Source of the DNA: Opisthorchis felineus
Lineage: Eukaryota > Platyhelminthes > Trematoda > Opisthorchiida > Opisthorchiidae
Assembly: GCA_004794785.1 (NCBI GenBank)
Contig: SJOL01006433.1
Location: 460,277 to 524,276, forward strand
DNA: 64,000 bases
Reading direction: 5' to 3'
Position 1 is the first letter of the stretch; the number at the start of each line of letters is the position of its first letter. Shown one piece after another: positions 41,967-52,319 of the stretch. The position numbers were made by a program, and so were the translations under genes. The notes beneath the pieces are model-generated. The model was not told where the DNA came from. It saw only the letters and a program-made list of their open reading frames with translations, and made no database searches.

Positions 41967-43505
41967 TAGTACTGCTCTTTAAGTTCTCAGCGCGGGGCAG
42001 TATGTTTGCAAGCACGAAGACTCGTATAAGAAAGTGTCTAATAGTGCTTTGAACTGGGTTCTAGAAGGAGCGTGGACAACCGTCGGAGGAAGTTTATTCC
42101 ACGCAACTACTACACGAAATGAGAAGAGCGTTTGCCTAATAAAAGCGTTCGCTCTGAGCATAAAAACCTTCCTGCTATGTTCCTGCAGTGTGTTTGCTGG
42201 CGCAGCGGTGAAAAACCTGTTGGCCAAACCTTGTTGAAACAGGGCATAAGTAAGAATTAGGTCTCCTCGGAGGCGGCGATATTCGAGGGGAAAGAGGTCA
42301 AACGCCGCGAGACGCATTTCGTAGTCCACGGATTTAAGGCCGGCAACCATTTCCGTAGCAGCTCGCTGGACACGCTCAGTGAGGGTTACGTCCTTCGTGC
42401 GCCCTGAGTAGACAACTTGGTTGGCGTATTCAAGAAGCGGTCTGACGTAGGCCCCATAGAGTATTTGGAAGTCCATGCGAGTAATACGGGGGATGGTGCG
42501 CCTAATCATTCGTAGAACGGCGAATGCCTTTTGGGCCAATTTCTCATGGTGCAGTGAGAAGGACATGTTTGAAGAAAGCCAGATACCCAAATCCTTTTTG
42601 ACATCTATCTTCCTGATGTCTTCTGGTCTATTCTCACCATGCACGACATAGGCGTTCGCTGCGTCTCATCCAAATGACATATGGACGCACTTTTCGTCAT
42701 TAAGAGGAAGGTGCCAGTCCAACGACCACTGTTTTGCAGCATCTAGATCCAGTTGAAAGGCACTGGCATTTGAACCCCAGGATTTCAAGTCGTCCGCAAA
42801 AAGTAGACATGGACTTGAAGAAAGTGTGAAAGGTCGTTGACGTATATCAGAAGCAGCAGTGGTCCCAGAACGGAGAGTTGCGGAACTCCAATGGAGCCCG
42901 GCCCTGGAGAAGAGTAGGTCGAGCCTACGTTCACTCGGAATGTTCTGCTTGATAGGAACGCCTTGATCCAGAGTCGGATTTTCCCTTGAACCCCATAAGA
43001 CTCGAGTTTGTGGAGCAGCGGGACGTGTGGGACTCTACAGAATGCTTTTGAGAAGTCGAAAATTATGGCATCTGATATGATTCCCTCGTCCTTGGCTTGT
43101 GTTAAGCTGTCCATAAAGACGAGCATGTTCGTCACGCAAGAACGGTTTGGAAGAAATCCGTGTTGAACTGGAGATATCAAGTTGTTGAGTGTAAGGTGGT
43201 CTAGGGTGGCTCGCTTCAGAATGCGTTTCATCACTTTGCATTGCACGCCAGTGAGGCTTATAGGCCTGTAGCTGCCAGGCGATAGCCGGTCACCAGTTTT
43301 GTAGATTGGTTTGATAACCACTCCTTTCAAGCCTTCGTCAAGCGACTGACGGAAAACCAGGCATAAATGATTTGCCAGTGTGTACGACGTTTCCTTCAGG
43401 ATCCTTGGATGCACTTCGTCGGGCCCCAACGCGCAGAACGGGTTGATCTTGACGAACGTCCTCCACCGTGAATACGAAATCGGTTAGGGGCCTTCGTAGT
43501 TACGC
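41967..43505 (-). mobile_element. LINE-C (CR1/jockey-like), 5'-truncated, well preserved
   Basis: The minus strand carries most of an RT ORF. The 214-codon frame at 43,429-42,785 begins GPDEVHPRILKE and contains GDRLSPGSYRPISLTG, FLPNRSCVTNMLVFMDS, DAIIFDFSKAFCRVPH (motif A), GVPQLSVLGPLLLLIYVNDL (motif B). A single frameshift precedes the catalytic LLFADDLKSW (FADD at 42,800-42,789, intact). A TGA near 42,664 is followed by the 221-codon frame 42,644-41,979 with [17 protein letters not shown] and [12 protein letters not shown], ending CPALRT and TAA. So one frameshift and one stop are the main defects. The copy abuts the Gypsy RT relic at 41,966, inserted in the same orientation. The endonuclease part is missing. 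Confidence 0.9.
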
Positions 43506-43509
43506 CTTG

Positions 43510-45570
43510 ACAAGGTTGGATGTTGTTGTCATCATTATTATTCTAAGGGAGCACCTGAGGCCATTTGGATAGACCGGTTGAGTCAACCATTTCTCAACTG
43601 GCACAATCTGTCGGTCAAACAAAATTGGAATCAATTTACTTGTAATCAGTCTGACCAATCTCCACTAGCTTCGTGACCAAAATTAATAAAAAACGTCCAC
43701 CAAAACAGTCAAATTCTATGCCATCAGTAAGAGAAGCTGAGACGTTTATCCTGTGTTTACAAAAGTGCTTGAAATTACCTTCGGTGGTGAAAACCCTTAA
43801 AAAGGCCACTGTCGTAACTGATCAGATTACCGAATGGATAAAGAATGATTATTTAGCAGGTGTCACGGACAACGGTCAATATGACGTTCACTAAAAAATA
43901 CCTTGTCCCCTGCCTGCCTAGCGCCGAGGTGATGGAGAATGGTGAAGAGTAACTCTGCTGTTAGTGCTGTGTTTGAGGAAAATCAACTATCAGCCAATGT
44001 CGAGGGCCACACAAGGCAAACGATCCTGGTCGTGGGGATATGTGATACGCGCGTTTCACATAGCGTGCACTTCGAATTTGCATTTCAGTAGAGAAGTATT
44101 TAAATTATTGGTCTGTATTGAGTTAAATGTGTTTTTTTACAATAAAGACAGTAAATTTGTTGTAGCAAAGATGAATTTAGAATCCCCAAGGTAATATTCT
44201 GCAAGCGTGTACAAAAACTGGGGAAGACGAGTGGACTCAAGGTGGGCAGTTAACGCTTGGTAAAAGCCAAATCTCCGTTTTTAGACCACGGTCTGCGGTG
44301 TATTTCTCGAGACCAAAGGTGAAGCATGAATAAGGCTTTTGCTTGTAGGAGAAGCGGGGCCGCCGTTTGAACACTAGATTTTTGCAGTGCAAACTAAACT
44401 GAAGAGCAGGAATTTCAACTGACCACCGCCTACGGTCAGCCAGTTTGCTTACGCAGACAGATAATTGCTGCCTTGAAGTGAGATTTTATATGAAACTGTT
44501 GCCAACAGCTAGGAATTTCCGGGTTCACTATGAGCTTAATTCCGCGTTTGTTCTCAAATCATCACGCATTGTGGTCTGTTCCGCTGCCTTCTAAAACTAA
44601 GATCGCGCTTCAGTACATGTGGGGATGTTGATAAATTTATTATTTGTTTGTGCATTCCTTGGCTATGCCACCATTTTGGGATACGATTATGCCAGAAATT
44701 CATAAAAATTATTGATCATTCTTCAACATCTGGGAAATAGTTGGCGCAAAACGATAGGATCCAAAGATGGGTCTTCTGCGTTTATTTTTGCGGCCTTAGT
44801 TGTCACTTTCGCAGAAAAGTGGTTTGAAAATAGAAGATAATCCAATGAATATTTGTGTCCCGTCAGCTCATAAAACTGCCGCACTAATGAGTATTTCCGT
44901 TATTGCGCCCTGATGTACCTTGTTCAGAGCAACTCTGCTCCTCTCTAAAGAGGCTTTCAACCACGCTAAAATGCAGCAAAACGTCTGATACTCTTTTATT
45001 GATCTTTTCAAAAAGTATTTGTTGGTTTGGTTCAGTGCACTAACTTTGGGCAACGTTTTATCGCCGAATGTAATGTAATCTCATTCTACCAGTTTCCTTT
45101 GAATCACCTATAGCGCCGCTGATCAGAATGTGTACTCCAAACCGGACAGATCTCACCTAAGGTTTACAGTTGGTGGTGAGCAGTTTTGTTAGTACATCTT
45201 GCGGCGCCGATTTGATATATATGCTCCAAAAGCTTATAATGGCCGTAGTCGAGCGGGGCAGGGCACTTCAGCGAAACGATTCTATAAGGAGTTGGCACAA
45301 ATGATTAGGCTAGGCAGAAAGTAGTACGACTTGTTTTACGTTTCAGGGGCATGGAACGTCGTCTTTAAAAATCCCATGTTTACTTCCAATATATGCCTTG
45401 ATGAACATCACAGGGAATCCGGATATGGCCGGGACAGCGGCAACAAACAGATCCCGGAAGCTGTTAATTATGGAAGTCGTCAGTGGTACACTCAAGAAAG
45501 TACCTTGCCATTGCTACATCAGCCAATTATTATGCATCCAGCACTACCGGAAAGGAAGGCGGCTGAAGGA
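43510..45570. other. unassigned stretch, about 2 kb
   Basis: A short tcatcattattattct tract at 43,530-43,545 adjoins LINE-C. A 73-codon plus frame at 43,673-43,894 (MTKINKKRPPKQS...) looks mildly protein-like and basic but is not recognised. Nothing else can be supported. Confidence 0.4.
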
Positions 45571-45574
45571 CACT

Positions 45575-46165
45575 CTAACAGTAATAACCATAATGTTTAT
45601 TCCCAAATGGTGGGTGGCATACAGTCAGGTGTGATCATAATGTTGCAGTCAGAAAAAAGCTTGACTAGCGGGATTCGTAGGTAGTGGAGATTGCGCAAAA
45701 AGGGACGATGTCACGAACAGTGGTTAATATCCGATGTACACCCCTAAACCGGCACGGGCAGGGAAGCAGAGTCACTACTGCTTTTTCTCTTTTGGGGAAA
45801 ATATCGAGTTAAAGCGACATCAGGTCTTTAGAAGTTGAAGGAAACGGAAAACAAAAAAAACGAGGGAAGGCCAAAAAAGAAGCTTCCTGCCTGACACATG
45901 ACAAGAAAACTGCGAACTGCGGGAAATGAAGAACCAGAACAACAGATCTGGTGAAGCAGCAGAGTTGGCGTGATCCAGCCGGTCAATTTGAACTAAAATG
46001 TAAAACCACCGTTGAGGCCTCGTGGCTTTGCGCTGTTGGGCTTATGGCCAGGGTTACGAAAAGCGTAAGTACGGATGATGAGGTGGAGGGATTAGCAATG
46101 CGGATAAATGGTATCAGGAATGTCAGAATCATGGTGTACAGTGAAACTGCAGAGACCAAAAATTA
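45575..46165 (-). mobile_element. LINE-D copy D2, 3' part only
   Basis: It starts at the family's 3' end (gtaataaccataatgtttat then tcccaaatggtgggtggcat) and can be followed to about 46,165 (gtgtacagtgaaactgcaga). Compared with D3 it shares tatggccagggttacgaaaa and gaaccagaacaaca-atct with moderate divergence. The inner part is missing, so the copy is 5'-truncated on the minus strand. A string of open frames across it is fortuitous. Confidence 0.75.
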
Positions 46166-47179
46166 TGAAAGCAGAGGTGTTCAAATTTGCTTCGAACGCC
46201 AAACGACTGGGTAATGTTTACACATATTGCACCTCATGTTGCAGAAGTAAGTTGAAACCGCCTGCCAAGAAACAGGAAGTCGTTTTTTAGCATATGCACT
46301 CGAGACTTCCAAAAGACCGCATTATACTCCTAACAATCCGCAGCAGCGCATACGACTGGGTGTATATCGGTCCATTCAGATTATCTATGGACAGGTATCT
46401 CCATTTAGTTGACCAAAATAAACTGTATGAAGTATTTTCCGAGGCCAATCAGATCGGTTTTGACGTGTGGACTGCAAACTTTGAAGTGCATCTGACTGGG
46501 CCACAACCTATCAGACCACGTCGCCATGGCGCCTTGTGAGAAAGCCCATGCTGACTTGGCAAACCACAGCAAGAAATCTTGATAGGACAGGCCATGTGAA
46601 TTTCACTTGAGGGCTGATTCTAAGCCATGCAGTAAGCAACCTATTCGACTGCTTCATTTCCTATTGAAATGACTACTAAATAAGCGAAGCTGCTTACTGA
46701 TCAGGATAGTATAATGCATGCTCGGCCACAGTTTCAAAATAAACAAAAATGCGGACCATGTAGCTGATAGTCGTACGTCTTGACTGTTGTGTCGCATTTG
46801 GAATATATTTCACCATAGGTCAAAAGGGTTCACAACGCTCATCTATTGCTGGCCTACACGGACATCCAGATATTGATTTTCGGCCTTTTATTTGATAAAA
46901 ATGCACGCAACAAAGCTTATATATGCTCATTTTAACCCGTCGACCCTTGCTAAGCTATGGAATTATCAACAGCACCAGGAAAATCAAATTTCTAATTTCC
47001 ATAGTCATGCCTTCTCATAAGACATTTCAAAACCGGCTTCGATATTTTTGCCGGCTTTTTATCTGCCGCTTGGTTGATGAAGTTTTTATTATTGGTTGAA
47101 TAGGCAGTGGTGATACAGCACTCCTTGCGGGCTTTCAAGGTGATGGATATGAACGGCGATAAAAATGCTCTCAGAAAAA
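46166..47179. other. unassigned stretch between LINE-D copies
   Basis: An 81-codon plus frame at 46,294-46,539 is open but unrecognised. No repeat match is seen. Confidence 0.4.
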
Positions 47180-48300
47180 TAATAATGTTTATTCCCAACT
47201 AGTGGGTGGCATACCTTCAGGCATGATCATAAATTTACAGTCAGAATAAGAGCATGACTGGAGGGGTTTGTGGGTACTAGAATTCCGTGAAATAGGGACG
47301 GCGACATAAAGAGTGGTCATTATACTAAGTAGACTTTGTCTCGCCTGAGGCGGCATGGGTAGGGAACCAAAAGTACAAGGGCTCTTTCTTTCTTATGGGG
47401 AACATATCAGATGAGACAAGGTACGATCATTAAGATTTGAAAGTGGCGGGCGAAAACAATACGAGGGAGTGCATAGCAGGAGGATTCCTGTCTGGTACTT
47501 GATAAAAATACTAAAAGAAAAGCTTCAATCTGCAGGAAAAGTGGAACCAGAATAACGGATCAGGAGAGGCAGCAGAACTGGCACGATCTGACTGGCTGAT
47601 TTGACCTAAAGCCTAAAACCGCTACTGAGGCATCGTAGCCTTGGGCTGTTGGGCGTATGGCCAGAGTCACGAAAAGCGTAAGTGGGGGAACATGCGGTAC
47701 GGATAAATGGTAGTAGGAAACTCAGAATCACAATGTGCAGTGAAACTGGAGAGACTCACTAGTGTTGCTGCTGGAGCGGGGTCGGGTCTAAAAGTTCCTT
47801 GGGAGGAGTTCACGAAAACGCACAAGAAGGAACGCGAACTGACTTGGTGAGGGGTACAAAGTAAAAGACACCGAGATGTTCAGATCCGATGGAAGGTTCA
47901 GCAAATTGGAATGAACGCCTCCCGGTGGCAACTTTGATTGTGGTTGTAGGTAAGGGAACGAGTGGGCGAGCGGGCGCAGTCAAAGTAAGGAGTGAACAGT
48001 TGCGGGTATGCTATCAAACTGGGTATGACAGTGCCGTGCCGTCACTGCACTGAGATACTTCAGTTTCTGGACAGCCCCGTGATGGACGTCGTGATTGAGG
48101 TAGTTGGGCTGGGGTGCGCAGTTTTGTGAGCAGCGGGATGTTGTGGGTTTTCCAGGGAATTCCGCAGGGAGAGCGTGACCAGTGTAATATCGCAGGTGGT
48201 ATTTGTTTTTTTTCCGGTCGGGAATCCCTTCAGATGTAATGCACAGATCGAGTGGAGTGGATAATGGCCGTGAATAAAGGCGCATGGCTCATTCCTCTTG
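47180..48300 (-). mobile_element. LINE-D copy D3
   Basis: The left end aataataatgtttattccc is the clearest (ATT)n plus AATAAA terminus of the family on the minus strand. All landmarks follow in order: gtatggccagagtcacgaaa at about 47,655, cagtgaaactggagagactc at about 47,741, ggttcagcaaattggaatga at about 47,893, atcaaactgggtatgacagt at about 48,013, cagtttctggacagccccgt at 48,061. Beyond about 48,300 the match is not certain. It is 5'-truncated or too diverged to show RT. Confidence 0.75.
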
Positions 48301-49340
48301 GCCAAACCACAGCTAAAAACTTTTCCGGTTGCCTTTGTTGCGTGATACGACGAGACAGGTGGGTCAAAGTGGAGAGACATGAGGCGCCCGCATTTGGTGT
48401 AAGCGTAGTTGGACGAAATGCTATCAGGGTGTTGCTTTGGACACTAAGTAGGCAATTAGCCCTTCACCTACAAATGACAAATTTAACACGGCTGTTCCGG
48501 TTGGACCGAGCCCGCGGATTCAAAAACGAACCCTGACTGGCAAAATAATGTTTCACTGCTGCGAAGTAGAATGGGTACGTTGTTAATTTCAATACCCTTC
48601 CACAGTAACGAATCGAAGAATTATGGGGCCAAAATAGGAACAAGAAAAATGTGAAAACTTCTTCAGGAACTTTTATTAAAATAGAAGTTAAATTCAGTTT
48701 ATCAACAAAGCTTACACAAAAAGTGTATAGGTAGAAGTTTATTACCTAAAGCCGATGCACTAGTGGGTTGAACACCGGAAACCTTATTGGAATAAACGGC
48801 GTGTTAAACGAAGCGAGGTAAATTAGACAGCACGCCTGGGTTTGGCCTGAATGAGTATATAAATCTGTCGACACAAACACTCCTACATGGGACAATTGGG
48901 GACGCTAGATGTTACTCCGCAACATACAACAAACGCTTTCAGTGAATAGCCTGGCTTGCAGCTGACTTGCATTCGGGTGAGCTGATGTTCAAGGCTGAAG
49001 AAGTTGTGGAGTCCGCAAAATGTGAACTTCTGTGAATGTCATGAAAGATGTTAACGCAGATCAGTAAAAGAGGTCAAAAATGAAACCCCAAGGTTCATCA
49101 GTAGAGGCCGGTAGAAATGAAGTGTACATTGACTCTGCTTCTTCTCAAGATGTTTTACTCAAAAATGTGCCATTCTGTCCCACAGGTTTTGAGCTTGCAG
49201 GGCAGTGTGACGGGCGGAACGCGGATAAATGCGTTGTAAATTCCACAGGAGCCCTTCACCTTTGACACGCCATAATAATTATAAACAAAAACAAATTTCG
49301 CACAAGGAAGGTTTTGAAGGAAACCATGTCACGCCATGGA
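48301..49340. other. unassigned stretch
   Basis: No gene or named repeat is seen. A 94-codon plus frame at 48,252-48,536 overlaps the end of LINE-D copy D3 and has no recognisable domain. Confidence 0.4.
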
Positions 49341-49344
49341 TGAA

Positions 49345-49605
49345 GTGTAGCATTTGAGGAGTGAACTTAAGCGATCCGCTCCGGAATGCGTTGAGTCACT
49401 TTGCACTGCATGACGGTGAGTATGATGGGCTGTCGGCCAATAGGCAGTAGGCGATTATCAGATGCGTAGAATCCTGAGAGGCTTATCTTTAAACACTGAA
49501 GAAAGGCTGGCTTCGTCAAGCTCCTGGCTGAGCATCAAATATAAATATTTGGCTAAGCTCAGCAACGTTTCCGTCCGGATCCACGGATACCATATATCTG
49601 GCTCC
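49345..49605 (-). mobile_element. LINE-C-type RT relic
   Basis: On the minus strand fragments in several frames match the start of the LINE-C RT: LAKYLYLMLSQELDEASLSS (compare LANHLCLVFRQSLDEG at 43,375), a remnant of the SPGSYRPISLT segment (SPTAYWPTAHHT) and of CKVMKRILKRA (AVQSDSTHSGA). It is short and heavily mutated, and it shows that LINE-C has more than one copy here. Confidence 0.6.
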
Positions 49606-51940
49606 AAGGAGGTGAAAGTTTGCACGCATCCTCCTTGGTAAGCAACAGTATGGTAAGTTTCCGTTTCCCCGTCATGTTAACGCTGAATGCAGCAGGCAAT
49701 AAGCGGAAGAATATACATTTGTGTAGCGCTCTCCGTGGCTTTTGGTAACTGCCGGCGGTTTCTTTCTGTTTGCCCATGTTTGCCCATGACGAATACCGCT
49801 GGCCTGTTCCTTTTGTACAGTTGCTCTATATAAACGATATGTTTTTGTTTCTTCGGGCATGACATAAAGTACATTGGTTTGTGCCTTGCGAAATACTAGC
49901 CCGTCCTCCTGGTTGCCCGTGGTGGTATTTCGCAAAGAATTAGTAGCGCTTGTATCCACAAGAATGCAAACCGCAGCTTATTGTTAGCTCAGTTGCTCGT
50001 TGTTTTGGTTGGGCTGAACGCCGCACCACATGCGAAAATTTTGGACGATGATCTCGCAAACCCACTTCACCTAAGCTAGTTTCAGTTTATGGTAAACAGG
50101 GTTCATTTGTGTGTCTGTACTTCTGCGCAGCAGAAGTAATGAATGAAGGTTTGAAGTTTGGGGTGTCGGTTTAATAACAGATAACGTCAAAAGTCGGGAT
50201 GGAATATCCACCTTACCTCAGAAGAACACTGAATATCACCCAATCAACGAGGCTTCTCACACTTGGTGACGGCCGGACCCTGAAGGAATGCCATTGCCTT
50301 GTGGATGCGCTAATATTCTTGGTGCACGGGCTCGGTTGTGCGGTTAGAACCAGCGCGAACTGCTGGTTCGCGCTGCTGCTGAAACCGGCGTGAAAAACAC
50401 TGCAGAGGTGGTCTAGGACCATAAATTCGCCTATCGGTGAGAAATTTATAAGGGAGCATCTGGAGAAGAATTGATCCAGGTTTCGTTTTTCAGAGGACTC
50501 GAAAATCAGAGCAAATCGTGATGCGATGACAGGAAGTGGTTATGTGAACCGGAATTTATGTTCACGATGCTGAACAAAATGGTAGAAAAGCAGTGTCAGG
50601 GAAGGCACTCAAATTTGGCATGGTTACTTTAACCATAAAACAACTCTACCTATCTATCTGTGTTTCAGCACAGCCATGGAAGTGGAATAATTTTCACCCA
50701 AAATATTATATTTAGAGACATTAAGGGTGATGCGTGCTCCTCAAAAAATTACAACCGTCTAATTGCAACAGCTAGTCCGTTGAATATCAGAAACCCTGTT
50801 TTGATAATAAGTATCGCCGTCTCTGGAAATGAGTCAGGTTACCACCGTAGATAGTTGCGCCGCAGATTTAACGGCGCACTTTTTGCGTCTCACTTTGATG
50901 CTTCCAACGAATTTCTGGTTTGTGAAGCTTTTTTCATTCCAATGAACTCCTGGTTGCTTGAACTATTTGGTTCTGGTGGACGCAAATCGCCATCTCTTTC
51001 ATGAGAATTTTTTCTCCTACATGCAGTATCTGAGGAGCATATTTTGGGCTTCCTATTGCGCACCCATTCAAAGACTTTTAGTACCTCACTCACTGTGTTT
51101 CTATGGGCCTTCGATTTGATCATCACAGTGTTACTCAGCACAAATTTTGAACCAGCTTTTTTTCGATTTTTTCGAATCCCTCCTTGTCCCTGATTGCGCC
51201 AATTCCTCTAACTTTTAGACTCTATATGGGTGCTTAAAACGGGCTGTGAGGTAATACCGTTTCTCAAACTTTACCGGATCTTGTTCACAACTATCAGCAC
51301 CTGTCTGCGTAGAGTCTGTAATCCTCTGTAGATAACGGTCTGAAAGGCGGTAGTCACACCAAAAGGAATCAAAAAAACCTTTCCGCGGGCAATACGTTGC
51401 CTCATCTAATCTACCCATAGCTACGACAACATGGCTTGCGATGCCAGTACTCCCACAAACTATCGGCTTTATTCAAACCACCCACAAACTTCTTATAAAT
51501 GCTTCACCCCCTCTTCTACAATAAAGAAATTCACCAGCCCCATCCGCGATAAATACCCCGGCCTGGCCCTCATAGTGGCCCGGCCGCCATATCCTGGACG
51601 AGTTTACACCCCCAGTGTACCCCAAAGCCACCCGGGTCGGAAGCAGTTGATCCTTTCGGAGGTTGCACTTTCCTAATTCCCTAGGCCGTACAATCAATCT
51701 AGGAAGTACTGATAAAAAATCACATATATCGACTATTTTGAAATAGTAACTACCCGCGGAAATTTAGCAGGAGCCTGATTAAGGGGATCCGAGGCAGCAA
51801 CAGCAGCATCCGCAACTTGGGCTGACCAGCAAACGTAATGTATCTGCATCTTAAGTATGGCCACCAAAATAAAAGAAATCATAGTGGCCTAGAAACGAAC
51901 CACCACACTGGGAAAATTGAATTCGCGATAGACAGGAAGA
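49606..51940. other. unassigned stretch, about 2.3 kb
   Basis: A 10-bp-arm hairpin is at 50,351-50,375. Minus frames at 49,959-49,672 and 51,697-51,473 are open but not identified. A fragment PFGVTTAFQ on the minus strand near 51,355 recalls Gypsy RT but stands alone. Confidence 0.35.
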
Positions 51941-51949
51941 TCAATCTGA

Positions 51950-52260
51950 ATAGCGGAAGAAGTTGTTCACCACAATAATGCTGGTCAAACGGGATTGAAC
52001 ATATCTACAAGAATGAAAGAACACAGTGCGAAAATTAAAACCCGTGATCTATTCATCCTGGTTTTAAAAAGTGTGAATCAAGGAAAATACGAATCAGCCA
52101 AGAATGCATGGGGCCTCGGCATACAAAGACGCAGGACAAGCCCGGGATTTCGCAGGATTATGGTACTTCACCATAAAAACTCAACCAGTCGATATCTGGG
52201 AATCGACTCGATTCGTATGTTACCGCAAGAAATGATAAGCGATTTAATTGAGCAGCACAA
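51950..52260 (+). mobile_element. Penelope-type GIY-YIG endonuclease remnant
   Basis: The plus strand reads NNAGQTGLNISTRMKEHSA from 51,975, then IKTRDLFIL and, about 45 residues later, STSRYLGIDS. The first segment matches the core after the YIG half of Penelope-type GIY-YIG nucleases (GQTG-x-L-x-x-R-x-x-EH), with the catalytic Arg and the EH pair present. The preceding tyrosine-containing YIG is not readable (HHNN). No RT was found upstream. It is probably a separate Penelope-like relic, different in wording from the one at 24.7-26.2 kb. Confidence 0.55.
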
Positions 52261-52319
52261 AGAGAACGGTGAGAGAGATAGCGACTGTTGGCCTGATAGG
52301 CCAAAGTTCATTTAAACTG

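Noticed and set aside
41979..42644. 221-codon minus-strand frame as a host gene
   Set aside because: It is the C-terminal half of a LINE RT protein, continuous with the RT frame at 42,785-43,429.
51215..51420. Gypsy RT fragment (PFGVTTAFQ, minus strand)
   Set aside because: A single motif without the expected neighbours; could be chance.
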